Below, piece by piece: positions 11,770-24,280 of a stretch of 64,000 bases of DNA; position 1 is the first letter of the stretch; the number at the start of each line of letters is the position of its first letter. The translations under genes and the position numbers were made by a program. The stretch is from Molanna angustata (lineage: Eukaryota > Arthropoda > Insecta > Trichoptera > Molannidae): NCBI GenBank assembly GCA_963576475.1, contig OY754981.1:14002216-14066215 (forward strand). Reading direction: 5' to 3'. The notes beneath the pieces were generated by a model. The model was not told where the DNA came from, ran no database searches, and worked only from the letters and a program-made list of their open reading frames with translations.

Positions 11770-12180
11770 AACATAAGTAAGTATTTAAAACATTTCTCTG
11801 GTGAATTTTCGTAGGAAACACAATATTTTAAAATTCCATGAATTGAATTCCCCTAAAAAAATATAAAATTTTTCTTTTTAACGCCATTTTTTAAAATAAC
11901 TCCATAACTATATGTCGTAGAGAAGTAAGTACATATTTTATGTGCTTGAATAGTGACTAAAATTTAAGTGAATGACCGATAAAGCTTTTTCATTTTAATT
12001 CTGGTTGGTTCTTAAAATACATAAAATCAACAAATTTTGGGTTTCCGATAATTCAAATCACGTATAAATCCTTTTTAACGTACGCAATATTACACTTACT
12101 AACACGTAACTTCATAATGCATTAGACGATTTTAATGTATCATGTTTTCAGTCACTAGATTTATCGTTATATGTCATGTT
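11770..12180. other. Stretch without recognised gene
   Basis: AT-rich. Nothing recognised. Confidence 0.4.
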
Positions 12181-12184
12181 AATG

Positions 12185-12560
12185 ATTCGGGATCATTCCA
12201 AGGGCGCTTATATATTGTCTAATTTTGCTCAACGAAATAAAGCTGTTTTCAGTCCTTTAGAGAAAGTGCTCTTGCTTTATGCACTGCGAACATCTGGAGG
12301 CAATCTATTCCACTTTATAGGACCACTGACACTAAAGCATCGATCATAAACGCTTTGTTGGTTCTGTCCAACTCCTTAAGAAAGTTGATACTATGTGATT
12401 CAGAAGACCTGAGTGTGAGATGCCTCCCAGAGAGCTATTTTCTCTGGCACAGATCTTGAATGTATTGTGGGGCCAGATTATTCAAAGCATTAAACACCGT
12501 CAAACAAATTTTGTAATCAACTCGATCTAGATACTTCAAACAGTGTAGTTTAGTAATGGT
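12185..12560 (-). pseudogene. LINE 3' fragment (K family), copy 1
   Basis: On the minus strand this is homologous to the RT C-terminal fragment at 28138-28470. It shares TTCAAAGCATTAAACACCGT, ATCTTGAATGTATTGTGG and the terminal AATGATTCGGGATCATTCC hairpin at about 12181-12200. It is heavily frameshifted. Confidence 0.6.
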
Positions 12561-13580
12561 GTTATGTGACAAGTTTTCTGTTGTTTCGTTTAATAATATT
12601 TTGTTTGCCGATAAATATAATATGTAAAGAAATACACAAAAATATATTCAATCAAAGGTGTCATTTTGAAAAAATCCTTATTATTTTTTTTGTATTATCG
12701 CAACCGCAACTATACTACAAGATCCAGGTATTGAAATAGATACAATCATTTTTAGGCCCACAATATTTAAATATTATTTTGGCATGTGATAGATAAATAT
12801 TTTTCATAACCAATGCAATGAACAACGAAGAAATAATGCTAAAAAAAACCTTAAATATTCAACGTTTCCCAATTTCCCTTCAGGTTTTGCCTAGTCTGTA
12901 GATTCTAGGCACGCCCCTTATGAATATACATGCATCCCAAGAACTAAGTTAAAATTTAGGTATTTATTGTTTAAATCATTGGAAATATTCCGTCAGTTTC
13001 CTCTAAATCATCAACTAAAGCCAAAGCCTATTTAATCGAACAAAACAAACTATAATTTAAACAACAAGCTTTGACGGCTTGTTATGATTTCAATAACTTT
13101 TCAATAGACCAATCCAATGATGTACATTCAGAATAACGACCATTCCATATTGGCGATTGCCGCCATTTTGTATTGTGATAATGTAATTATTATTTTATTT
13201 AAAGATCAAATAATTACTGAACGAATTTCTGTGTTCTTATTCCCTTCGTACTGTCCTCTTTGTTTCATCAATATATTTAACAAAAATTATTAACGAAATT
13301 TTTATTTAACGAGAAATTTCTATTTATTTAACGAGATTTAGAAAAACGAAATTCTAAATTAAAAAAATTTAATTTTGAATTTCGTTTTTCTCGCCCTTTT
13401 GATTTTAAATATAATTAATTTGAAAAACTAACCTAAGTATTTAACAATTTTTCCACCCTTCGAAATATAGTTATATTTAGTTGTATAACAGTGAAATATA
13501 CCTATTATATGACTATTGTAACAAAAAAAATGTTTTTTTAATTTTGTCAATACTGACGGTGTTGAATATGTAGAATTCCA
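12560..13580. other. Stretch without gene; holds dispersed hairpin motif copy B
   Basis: Apart from the GCCTAG/CTAGGC motif at 12853-12918 (compare 1396-1463) I see nothing coding. A local inverted AAACGAAATT / AATTTCGTTT pair lies near 13340-13390. Confidence 0.4.
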
Positions 13581-13581
13581 T

Positions 13582-14431
13582 AATAATGGGTATTTTAAAT
13601 CAAACAAATGATTTGGTCTACATATATATTTTTTCCTGAATCCAGGACGACCGTTTCAGCTTATTAGGCCCTTATCAACTGGTAAACATAGAAACTCTGC
13701 TTTTTCTTATATACTAAAATTCGGTACATTTTTGCAATTATGAATTGTTCAAAACAGTTGTATTATAGTTTATGTTGGGAATTATTTCGATGAAGGTGTT
13801 TTTAAGTAATGCAAAAACCTACAGTACCTACAGCTGTTTAAAAATAATATAAAGTCTTTACCGAAAGGGTGAAGATCGGACGTTTTTATTGTGGTATACC
13901 TACACACCATGTACCTACCACTATTATTCACCATTATTGTTTTAAGTGTCTCTAAGTTAATTGTATAGTCCACGCTTAGCTTTAATTTATTAATTTGTAT
14001 AGAATGATCTCAATTTAAATTTGTGAATCTGGTTGTATACCTAATACCTATAATTTTGCCTCACCTATTTTATTGTGGGTTTTTCGAAAAGTGGACCACT
14101 GGTATTCAGACCAAAACTAACCCACAATAAAAAAGTCCGATCTTCACCCGTTTCGGTAAAGACTTTATATTATTTTTAAACAGCTGTACTGTAGGTTTTT
14201 ACATTACTTAAAAACACCTGCATCGACGTAATTCCCAACATAAAATATAATACAACTGTTTTGAACAATTCACAATTTCAAAAATGTACCGAATTTTAGT
14301 ATATAAGAAAAAGCAGAGTTTCTATGTTTACCAGTTGATAAGGGCCTAATAAACTGAAACGGTCGTCCTGGATTCAGGAAAAAATATATATGTAGACCAA
14401 ATCATTTGTTTGATTTAAAATACCCATTATT
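13582..14431. mobile_element. Foldback element with ~310-bp inverted arms
   Basis: The left arm 13582-13894 and right arm 14122-14431 are near-perfect reverse complements. Markers include AATAATGGGTATTTTAAATC at the outer end, CCTGAATCCAGGACGACCGT in the middle and GAAGATCGGAC near the inner end. They flank a spacer of about 227 bp (13895-14121). No transposase frame is present. It is best described as a long-arm foldback / MITE-like palindrome. Confidence 0.85.
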
Positions 14432-14936
14432 AAAAAAAATGTTATTTGAATATCCTTGCAAGATCAATTTTAATATAAATATTAATGTGTATTTATAGTA
14501 TTTTGTATACAAAATACCTATTCGTTATATTTCTTATGACAATCATAATAGACTAGAATATTTCACTGAATATTTCTATATTCAGTGTCTATTGTTCATA
14601 GAAAATAGAATTTAACTCTAAGCATAAAGAGGATTATTTTGCCAAAATAATTCTCTCATACCACCTTCATATTATAAAGGGTGATCTGTGAATTTTCAAT
14701 AATACTCTACTTACAAATTTAATATTTCATAAAAAAGAGGGTCAATCCATTAATAAATAATTTGTTCCTAAAATACAAATAAATCTATATATTAACTTCA
14801 GACTCATTTTTAAGCAAACTGCTCTCACGAAGAAGTTTGAGATTTGTCATACTTACTGAAAGTTTAAGGAGGGGTGTATAAAGCTAATATTTAAACGTTA
14901 ATGTGTTATAAATAATACATTCAATTAAATAAAATA
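14432..14936. other. Stretch without recognised gene
   Basis: AT-rich, with short local inverted repeats near 14560-14590 (AATATTTC...ATATTCAGTG). Nothing coding. Confidence 0.4.
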
Positions 14937-14938
14937 AA

Positions 14939-15527
14939 AACGAGTGAGTTGTGGCTAACGCTAAACTCCTCACTAACAAGTCACTAAAAGTATTCAAATT
15001 TTGTATGGAAATTTTTCATCAATTTTATGAAATGAGTTACTTTTCATTATTTTTTTATTTAAATATTTCATTATGAAAACTTGATATTTCTTCAATGCCA
15101 TTTTATGAAAGTGATGTGCTTTTTTACCTTTTTGTTAATAAAATTTTCAAATTATAAGTTTTCTGAGCTTGGGGTCACATTGAAATTTTTGACAGTTAAA
15201 AAAATTGAGAAGCAATATTCAGATATCCTTCAAAATCTAATGGGATCTAATCGAGTATTAGATATACATATTTGCAAAATTTGAAAAGAATCGAATAAGT
15301 ATTTTAGTCTATAATCGATAAAGTAAAATGAACACGCCGCACATAGCACATAGCACACAGCACATAGCACACAGCACTCAGCACATAGCACACACACACA
15401 GATACATCGTGATGAAACTTTCAAAATACAATCTCAGCATGATATGAGTTGATAATCTGTAATAAAAAATACCCTTAAAAATTGCGAAATCATAACTCCC
15501 AACTATATCCCCTTGGGTTAGTGAGGA
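14939..15527 (+). repeat. X repeat, copy 1
   Basis: Starts ACGAGTGAGTTGTGGCTAAC and ends GGGTTAGTGAGGAG. CTCCTCACTAAC near the start is the inverse of GTTAGTGAGGAG at the end. It contains a GCACATAGCACA-type short tandem (about 15333-15400). A diverged copy is split between 37811-37880 and 39170-39588, and a minus-strand copy lies at 16215-16905. Confidence 0.65.
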
Positions 15528-15986
15528 GTAAAAATACATATCTGAATACCTACTGTGAAACAATATAATTGGTAGGTACTTTAACAATTATACAATAATA
15601 CATTGTACTTTTCAAACTTAAAAATATAATGGACTTCGATCAAGTTCGAGACTTCTGCGCGATCACTAGTATAAATACATAATATATACGTAACATATAT
15701 ATATTTTTAAGATGATCTTAAATTTATTAATTCCATTAATCAAGAGATTTACAAAAAGCGAATACTCAGACAAGAATAAATGAAATCAGACCTCTTAAGT
15801 GGGAATGTCAAAATTAAAGTGGAATTTTCAACTGTAGACGATAAAAATGAAATAAACACTATCTGGGATCACTGGAATTTAGTTGTTCGAGCTGTGAGAC
15901 ACCGGTTAAGAATAGTGCTTCCAATATTTTCTAATTAAAAGCCGGGTAATTGAAATTACAACAGGCAAAATAAAATCTCACATTTC
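15528..15986 (+). repeat. Duplicated block, copy 1 (near-identical to 39589-40044)
   Basis: About 455 bp match 39589-40044 almost base for base, from TAAAAATACATATCTGAATA through TAAAATCTCACATT. The block joins the X repeat on its left in both places. It runs into the start of the R repeat on its right. Confidence 0.8.
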
Positions 15987-16155
15987 AACAATGAAGTTTA
16001 CCACCCATTCTGAACGTAGTTCCTTTTTTAGCTGATACGCGACAGGTGTGCAGGGATGGATACACGCATGTATCGTGTTTTCTTTTATAAGGGAATGCAC
16101 ACCGGCACACATGTCGCTGATTGCCCCACATTGTGGGGATATACCGTGATGTTAT
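15905..16155 (+). repeat. R repeat (non-autonomous), copy 1
   Basis: Members begin near TTAAGAATAGTGCTTCC, contain TTTACCACCCATTCTGAA, and end in CCCCACATTGTGGGG...CCGTGATG. Other copies are at 32888-33112, 36105-36385 and (3'-truncated) 39961-40044. The 3' end resembles the RTE-like LINE 3' end at 681-760 and 49850-49900. Confidence 0.7.
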
Positions 16156-16214
16156 AAATTAATTATAAGGTTGTCGGCTTATGGGATTCAATTACCAGAT
16201 GACGTTAATTTGAT

Positions 16215-16905
16215 TTTAAATTAGGAACTTATTACTCATCACCACCCCAAAGGGGTGGGGAGTTATTTATACAGATTATCAACTAGTAACATGCTGAGAT
16301 TGTATTCTGAAAGTTTCATCACAATGTATGTCTATAATATGAGTGCTGTGTACTATATGCATTGAAGATAATATGTACGGCGTGTTTATTCTAATTTATC
16401 GATTATAGACTACATAAAGTACCTACTCATTCGATTCTTTTCAAATTTTGAAAATGTGTATATCTAACACTCATTAAGACCCCATTAGATTTTGAAGGAT
16501 ATCTGAATTGTGCTTCTCAAAATTTTTCAACTGTTATATTTCAAAAAGACCTCAAGCTCGGGAAACTTAAAATTTATTCTACTTTATCGATTATAGACTT
16601 AAGTACTCATTCGATTATTTTCAAATTTTGCAAATATGTATGCTAACACTCATTTAGACCCCATTAGATTTTGAAGGATATCTGAATTGTGCTTATTTTT
16701 TTTTTCAACTGTCTAATATTTCAAAAAGACCCCAAGCTCGAGAAACATAAAATTTGATGAATTTCTTGTCAAATTACTAAATATCAATTTTTCAAATCAA
16801 TTTTTCATAATATAATATCTATATCTGAAAATGCTGAAAAACTTCCATACAATATTACTTTGTGGAGTGACATCGTAATGAGGAGTATAGCGTTGGCCAC
16901 AACTT
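16215..16905 (-). repeat. X repeat, minus-strand copy with internal duplication
   Basis: Reads as X in reverse, ending GTTGGCCACAACTTG at its outer end. An internal segment of about 175 bp is present twice (about 16395-16570 and 16575-16750). Both carry TTATCGATTATAGACT, CCCCATTAGATTTTGAAGGA and ATCTGAATTGTGCTT. Confidence 0.65.
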
Positions 16906-17885
16906 GCAAAGTAAAAACATGATGAAACCCTTTTCAAATTTAAATAAAATTGATTGCGATTACACTACACAGACATGTGAAGTGAAAGATAACTGAAATC
17001 GATCTAATAACGCCTGAATATTATGCAATATGAAATACATACGTCACAATTCATGTTCAGAGATACAAAGTTATTAGTTGAAAATCGATTGCAAAATTAC
17101 AATACAGAAGATGAAAAGTCTAGTATCTTCGTCAAATGAGTGTCGATAGTCATATACATAGTTTTCCAACCACAGACCACCCTGTATATTTATATCTCTA
17201 TACATATGTCCGTTGCGGTATACCAGATTCTCCGAGAGTCCTATGTATCCAAACATTATCTCTTACGGAAATGGTATACCGCGCGACCATTTGGACAGCC
17301 TCCAAAGATCTCTCACTATTTTGGCAAAGAAAACACTAAAAAAACAATTAAAAGGACGCCTGCAAATAATATAAAATGTATGGGCTACTTTCCTACTTCA
17401 GTTTTTATAACAATTCAACCAACGACGCGTGGACTATGAACTACTCCATAGGGACCAACAAAACAAATATGACAATAAATGTCATTTCAATGATTTAACT
17501 TGAAATTTTCGACGCCCGTTTGAACTATGTATTTATGTTTATTTATGGAAAACCAATTATCTTTATATAGTAAAAATATATATGAATATAACAATTTAGG
17601 TACCTACCTACATAAAATCAACCGATTATCATTAAATGCATATTTAGGAAGAAGAAATAAAACAAAGAATGAAGACCAGGAAGTGGTTTAAGAAGAGAAA
17701 GGAGAAATAGCATTTGATACTACAATATTGTTCTTGTAAAAATATAATTTCTGTGGGTATGTACCTACATGGATTTTTTAATTTGTTTTGAAATATATCT
17801 ATGTAAATGAGAACTACATATTTTAACTTCCAAAAATCTTTCGAAAAAGTCCATTTCTAACCGAGATTAAAACGAAACGGTATCA
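16906..17885. other. Stretch without recognised gene
   Basis: Several short open frames but no domain. Nothing convincing on either strand. Confidence 0.4.
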
Positions 17886-17889
17886 TTTT

Positions 17890-18240
17890 TCCGATTAAAA
17901 ATGGTTCTGATGGTTTGGCTAGTCAATCTAATTATGCAGTGTATAAAGATCTTATCAGGATATGACGATCTATCGTCATCAACAACCTGTGTTTGGCCGT
18001 TGCGGGATATTGACCTCTCCTCTGTAGGCTCCACTCTTCCCGTTCCTGTGCAACTCCCATCCACTGGGGTCCCACGAATTTCTTTATGTCCAATCTGATG
18101 CGATCTCTCATCTCCAATTGGTCTCGTCTCCAATCCTAGAGGCCTTTCCATCAATCTATCATCTTTCATTCTTGCAATGTTTCCCACCCATCTTCAATAT
18201 TGCATTGTTCTTCTCTTATTCCATACCAATTATCTTCTAT
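17890..18240 (-). pseudogene. RTE-like LINE C-terminal fragment
   Basis: Two overlapping minus-strand frames together give the usual ending of an RTE-like ORF: MGNIARMKDDRLMERPLGLE in one frame and IRLDIKKFVGPQWMGVAQ plus REEWSLQRRGQYPATA in the other. The frameshift between them shows decay. It sits just 3' (minus) of the large LINE. Confidence 0.7.
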
Positions 18241-18405
18241 GGTCTCAATATTTGTGATTTTTTGACAGCAAAGTGATGCATCTCTTCCTTCACTCCTATC
18301 AGTCTTCAGCGACTCTCTTCAACTATGTATAAGGAGGTACACTTCACAACACCCTCTGCCATTTCATCCCTCAACCATTTCCTCCGAGTGGTATCAATTA
18401 ATACC

Positions 18406-18420
18406 AATTTATTTATTTAT
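18406..18420 (-). other. (AATA)n tail of the large LINE
   Basis: The minus strand ends AATAAATAAATAAATTGG. This is the same type of tail as at 7243-7265, 26262-26296 and 48708-48723. Confidence 0.6.
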
Positions 18421-18452
18421 TATATTATTATAATTTACAAAATCTTTTTTAC

Positions 18453-18858
<406 letters not shown>

Positions 18859-19146
18859 AATATTTCACAATCACATTAATACATATTTATACAATATTTT
18901 CGTATTTCATTCAGTTTTGTGACAGTATGCATTCTATATAACATGATTTATATAACTATAGGTAATCAAGAATAGTACATCAAGCAATAAAGCAGAAAAT
19001 AAAACAAAACAATGATTTATATATACCTAAGTAAACAAAAATATATCAATCAATAAGGCGAGAGAAAAAAAAAAAATAAAAAAAAAAAATAATATATATA
19101 TAAACAAAATAAAACAAAAATATCAGATATAGTGTGGTCTGTTTTG

Positions 19147-19275
19147 CACCCACACACCAACACCCAAACACCCACACGCACACGCACACACCCTCACACA
19201 CACACTCACACACGCACGCACACACACACACCACACACACACATATACACACGCGCTCACCCACATACGTACATA
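19147..19275. repeat. CA-rich imperfect microsatellite
   Basis: Runs of CACACACA with CACCCA and CACGCA interruptions, lying in the 3' UTR of the large LINE. Confidence 0.8.
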
Positions 19276-19357
19276 CCCTGTTCATCTGTGCACTAGGCAG
19301 GGACATAGGTAAGTACCTTTTCAGTATCTTTTCTTCCCATTTTTAATAGCCAATCCG

Positions 19358-22297
19358 TCAACAATCCTTTAAGTGCAGGATTACCAATAAACTTTTCAGG
19401 TTAAAGTTTTCATCATGAACCGAATTAAACAGCCTGGGTGCCAAAAACGAGAAGTGCCTATGTGCAAACTCTGTTCTGGTCCTGGGCACCTTATAATGCT
19501 TTTCGTTACGACATCTCGTTGAAAGTTGATGAGACAATGGTATCAGCAGATGTTGATGCTTGTTGTAATGTAGTACAATTGTTTTTGTGTATATTTGTCT
19601 AACGTCAAGTACACCAAATTCGCGAAACAGTTGGTCGGATGGATGTCTATATGGTTTTTTATTTATGACCCTTACAACGGCTTTTTGGCTTTTAATAAGC
19701 GGATCTAGGGCAGCTAAGGTGGCTCCCCCCCAACCTAATATTCCATATGTTAGTATACTTTGTACAAGAGCGAAATAAATAGATTTTAATGTTTTTAGAG
19801 ATAGCATGTTTCTTATTTCCTTGAATATAAATACAGTTTTCCTTATTTTATCAGATGTGTTTTGTATGTGTTGTTTCCAGTCAAGTCTTTCATCTATAAT
19901 TATTCCAAGGTATTTAGTGTCTTCGACTTTTTTAATGCTCGGGCATTCACATAAATAAGGTGTACCATCGTCTGAGGGATTCTGTAAACAGGAATGTATT
20001 TTCAAGTTTTTGGTCTTTAGATAGTCATCGTCTCTGTTCGTTATACTCATGGTCATGTAAACAGTTTTGTCTGTATTTAGTGTAAGTAGATTATTGTCCA
20101 ACCAAGTTTTAATCAATTTAAGGCCTTGCTCAGTTTTGTTATGTACGCCGTCCCATGTTTTATCACTAAAAATAACTGCTGTGTCATCTGCAAATGATAC
20201 AATGTCTCCATCCATCATATTGAGCTTCATCAGGCCATTTATATAGATCAGGAACAGAACTGGCCCTAAAACACTTCCCTGAGGCACCCCAAACTGGATT
20301 TCAGACTTATCGCTAGAGTAGTCCCCTATTTTAGTCTTTTGTACGCGGCCAAGAAGATAATCAGTAAACCAACGATATACTGCTCCACAAATTCCCATTT
20401 CAGCTAGCTTTGACAGCAGTAACCTGTGTGAGACCGTATCGAAAGCTTTGGCAAGGTCAAGGTAGACTGTGATGCATCTATCCCCCTTGTCTAGTATGCT
20501 AACCTGTCGCGCCGTCAGACATCCTATTGCCTCTTGGGTACCCATATTTTTACGGAATCCAAACTGCAGGTCGGACAATATTTTATGTTTATCCAGAAAT
20601 TCTGTAAGTCTATTTTTTACAGCTACTTCGATAACTTTTGACAATGAGTTTAGGAGGCTTATTGGCCTATAGCAACCTATGTCTTCCTTATTTCCACCCT
20701 TATATATTGGGCACAAAACAGCCTCTTTCAAGTGATTTGGAAATGATCCTTTATTGAGGCTCAAATTGCATATGTGAGTTATGGGTGATTTAAGATTATC
20801 ACGGCATGCCTTTAATATTTTGGATGATATTAAGTCAGTACCTCTTGAGTTCTTACTCTTTAGTTCAGACAGTATTTTGTGTACTTTTGTAGTTGTAATA
20901 CTCTCAAATTTATTGAATTCATGCTGTACTGGCTGAATTCCAATCGCATGCATCGGGTCCAGGCTCTGTAGGTCCATCTCGGTTTTATTTAATTTTTGTA
21001 GAGTTTTCTGTGCTAGAGAGTGTCCCACATTAGTATAAAATTTGTTCACCTTGTTCAGGGCTTCCTCGCACTGTTCCCCACTCATTCTATATAGTTTACC
21101 TTCCAACATTATTTCTTGAGGTATGTGTCTTTGTTTTTTTCTATTTGCTACCTCGTTAAGCAGTTCCCATGTTTTTTTCGGGTTATTAGATACAGCGTTG
21201 AATTTTTCTCTATAATAGTTTTGTACCGTTTTTAGTAGAGCCTTACAAGCGTTTCTATATCTTATATATATTTCTTTTCTCAGTAGGTCAAATGGATTTC
21301 TTTTTAATTGTTGGTGTAACTTATCTCTAATATTTATGCTACGTAGCAAACCTGTTGTAATCCAAGGTTTGAGTCGTCGTCTGGAGTGAGGGGTGTGCTT
21401 AGTGATCGTGTTAGAACGGATAATGTTTTCTAAATTTTTTACAAAGTAGTCAACACTATCATTAACATCATCAATTTCATAAAGTTGGGACCAGTCCAAC
21501 AAACTCGTCTGCAGATCTATTCCGTCATAATCGATGCTGTCGTAGGAGAAATCATTTGATTGTATTCCTCGGTGTACTGTTCTATTTACAGTGAGTATGG
21601 TGGGAAAGTGGTCTGTCAATAGTGAGTCACATACAATGCCGATAATATTATTTTTATTGGCCCTGGTCCTAATCATCATGTGGTCCAGAAGAGAGTTATC
21701 TCTTGTAGGCAAGTTAATTGCCGACATCATCCCGTTTTCGGAAAGTAGACACATGTAATCATCAACGCATTTATTATTCTTTTGTAAAATATTGATATTT
21801 AAATCACCTACCAGTATGCATTCATGAGCATTATCCATTCTCAGTAACCGAGAAAGTGTCTCGAGAAATAGTTGAATGTCATGATTTGACGGCGACCTAT
21901 AGATGCCTATAACCGAAGTATCACAGTCTATCTTCACTCTCAAACAATTAGCGTTGACCAGTGTGATCTCTTCAACAGAAGCTTGGAGTGTTTTTCGTGT
22001 AAAAATTGTTACTCCGTCATTTTGTTTATGGTTAATTCTAGTGTAAAAAGTATCATAGCTATCAATATTTTTCTGAACAAAATCATCCCTCAGCCAACAT
22101 TCAGAGAGTACTAACACGTCAAAATCGATTTTTAGATTTGAGATTAATACCATTAAATTATCAAAGTTCTTATTTATACTACGTATATTACAATGCAATA
22201 TTTTATGGCTAGATTCCTTTCCAATGACGCTTGAACATCGCCAAGTGGGGAGCATTACTGTGCGTATTTCTTCCAAGTCTTCATTATCAAAAATCAC
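19358..22297 (-). CDS. LINE ORF2: apurinic-type endonuclease + reverse transcriptase
   Basis: 979 uninterrupted codons. The N-terminal ~230 residues are an exonuclease-endonuclease-phosphatase domain: HCNIRSINKNF (about residue 33), catalytic SECW (about 64), GDLNIN (about 163), LLDHMMIRT (about 204) and LTDHFP (about 225). Reverse transcriptase follows: LQFGFRKNMGTQEAI, VYLDLAKAFDTVSH (motif A), FGVPQGSVLGPVLFLIYING (motif B), and catalytic SFADDTAVIF (about 699-708), then the LINE C-terminus. It nicks target DNA and primes cDNA synthesis for its own RNA. The apparent first codon is GTG. The frame opens slightly upstream, after a stop at about 22346, and overlaps a short ATG frame in another phase. 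The true start is therefore unclear; the first in-frame ATG is about 14 codons in. Confidence 0.9.
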   Translation of the reverse strand: MIFDNEDLEEIRTVMLPTWRCSSVIGKESSHKILHCNIRSINKNFDNLMVLISNLKIDFDVLVLSECWLRDDFVQKNIDSYDTFYTRINHKQNDGVTIFTRKTLQASVEEITLVNANCLRVKIDCDTSVIGIYRSPSNHDIQLFLETLSRLLRMDNAHECILVGDLNINILQKNNKCVDDYMCLLSENGMMSAINLPTRDNSLLDHMMIRTRANKNNIIGIVCDSLLTDHFPTILTVNRTVHRGIQSNDFSYDSIDYDGIDLQTSLLDWSQLYEIDDVNDSVDYFVKNLENIIRSNTITKHTPHSRRRLKPWITTGLLRSINIRDKLHQQLKRNPFDLLRKEIYIRYRNACKALLKTVQNYYREKFNAVSNNPKKTWELLNEVANRKKQRHIPQEIMLEGKLYRMSGEQCEEALNKVNKFYTNVGHSLAQKTLQKLNKTEMDLQSLDPMHAIGIQPVQHEFNKFESITTTKVHKILSELKSKNSRGTDLISSKILKACRDNLKSPITHICNLSLNKGSFPNHLKEAVLCPIYKGGNKEDIGCYRPISLLNSLSKVIEVAVKNRLTEFLDKHKILSDLQFGFRKNMGTQEAIGCLTARQVSILDKGDRCITVYLDLAKAFDTVSHRLLLSKLAEMGICGAVYRWFTDYLLGRVQKTKIGDYSSDKSEIQFGVPQGSVLGPVLFLIYINGLMKLNMMDGDIVSFADDTAVIFSDKTWDGVHNKTEQGLKLIKTWLDNNLLTLNTDKTVYMTMSITNRDDDYLKTKNLKIHSCLQNPSDDGTPYLCECPSIKKVEDTKYLGIIIDERLDWKQHIQNTSDKIRKTVFIFKEIRNMLSLKTLKSIYFALVQSILTYGILGWGGATLAALDPLIKSQKAVVRVINKKPYRHPSDQLFREFGVLDVRQIYTKTIVLHYNKHQHLLIPLSHQLSTRCRNEKHYKVPRTRTEFAHRHFSFLAPRLFNSVHDENFNLKSLLVILHLKDC

Positions 22298-22559
22298 ATC
22301 AGCCGCGCCCTTGTCCCATAACCGGCCTAAATTTCCTTCGCTTACTCATGGTGTCGGCGAAGTGGTTAAATATACCGTATCCATAAAAAAAAAATAAAAA
22401 AATCAGGACACAATAAGTTAGATAATATGATACAAAGTAATCACTCACCCGAGTCGACTGATGTTTTCCGCAACCCTCAAATAACCATGTGTATATTAAG
22501 CACATAATCATTTCCCTGAGACAAACGCTGTCACAAACACTTAAGTAACACATATATGA

Positions 22560-24280
22560 ATAATAATTTTATTACAATACGATTACAGTTAAATTTCGAG
22601 TTATTTATATTTTTTTCTATATTAGAGTATTTTACTAAGTATAAATCTGACACACTATGTAACAATGGAGCACAAAAATTACAGCTCAAGTAACTCCAAA
22701 ATAAAGGCATCAAAGTTGGGATGTATTTTCTACAGTGGCATATTCCGATTTTATGAATTTTATCAATAACTTTTAACCTTTTATAGCTTTTTACACTTAT
22801 ATACACTACACAATTCATATCACTGTCCACAAAAAAAAATATTAAGTAATTTTTGAGTTGGCAAAAGGATATTTTGCTACTCAGATAAATAATTAGGACA
22901 ATAAACATGTTCATAAATGAATTTACGCCTGCACTTAATGGTATTTGTTGACACTTGTGAGTAATTGACATTTGTAAATATTTTCACAAAATATAGTATT
23001 GTCGCGTGTTAGGAATTATAGTGGTATCACTTTGAACTGACGACTGGAGTAGTCAAACTAATCCGCAATAGGAATGCTGGTAATTGTTTACAAGTAGGTA
23101 CTGTCCCTGGCCGATCGGAATAATTTTTATGTTAAAAGATAGGTGAACACGTATATATTACGGGAAAAATAAAAACTTATGGCTGTATGGCTTTAAAAAA
23201 TTATAAAAAAATAAATAAACTTACGAAAAATGTATGGAGAATACATTACAATTTGCTAGTTTTCTGACACTATTTGAATTTCCGAAACTCACCGCTAGGT
23301 GGCGATTCTGCCCCGAACTACAAGCGTTTTGAAAGCAAATTCTTAACAATAATACAATCGCAATTTGCCACATTCACACCCGTGATTCACACCGTTCACA
23401 CCGTATGTATTTATCATTGCACTCGCGTGAGCGAGTTGCATTAATTATCAAAATGAGTAATAAATTTTTCAAGAAATGAAAATGTGAGTATAATTTAAAT
23501 ATTATGTTGTAATATAATTATATTGCGCTAGTGTTCAAGTCTGGTGGTGAATTTCAGAAACTTGAGTAGAGTAAGGAAACCAACCATTTTTATTATGAAT
23601 TCCTTCATACATTCCTTCATATTTTATTTTTTATAATTTTTTAAAGCATGACCGCCAAATATCTATCTATAGATATAAAAATTATTGCGATCGGCGAGGG
23701 ACAGTATGTGTAAACAATTAGAATGCTAATGCGGATTAGTTTTAATCTTGGAGGAGTAAATATGAGTTTTAATACTCTAGTCGTCAGTTCAAATTGATAC
23801 CACTTTAGTGCGTTATCCATGTAACCCATCATCACTACTTCCTACCTCATAGTTATGTAGGTATATTATATTATGTACATGGCTATCTCATGATGTAGCA
23901 TTGTAATATTTTATCTAGTATCCATGATACGAATATACCATATTTTTTATCCTTTTTGTTTCTCGTTCGAGATTTCGACATTTATTTAATTCTATTTTGT
24001 ACTGCAACACAAGAATTAATAATGCAGCGTGACAGCCATGATGTAAAATTTCTCAAGTGCCTATTCCTTTTCATTCTCCCCTTTCATACTTACATTTGAG
24101 TCACGTCTCATTATGCGATTCATTCATAGTCGGTTAAAAAGTTTTATCGAGTATCATGAGGTGAGACTTATAACCAAAAAATATTCAAAAAATGGTTGAT
24201 ATTATATATTCAATATTCTTCAATTGCTATTTAGCAAAAATGTACAACTTCAAAAAAATGTACGATTTCATCTGTCCAAA
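22560..24280. other. Stretch without recognised gene
   Basis: The only landmark is CTCGCGTGAGCGAGTTGCAT near 23424, the same palindromic word found inside the TIR element at 51222-52380. A TAGGTGGCGATTCTGCCC segment near 23295 may belong to the same decayed repeat. Confidence 0.4.
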
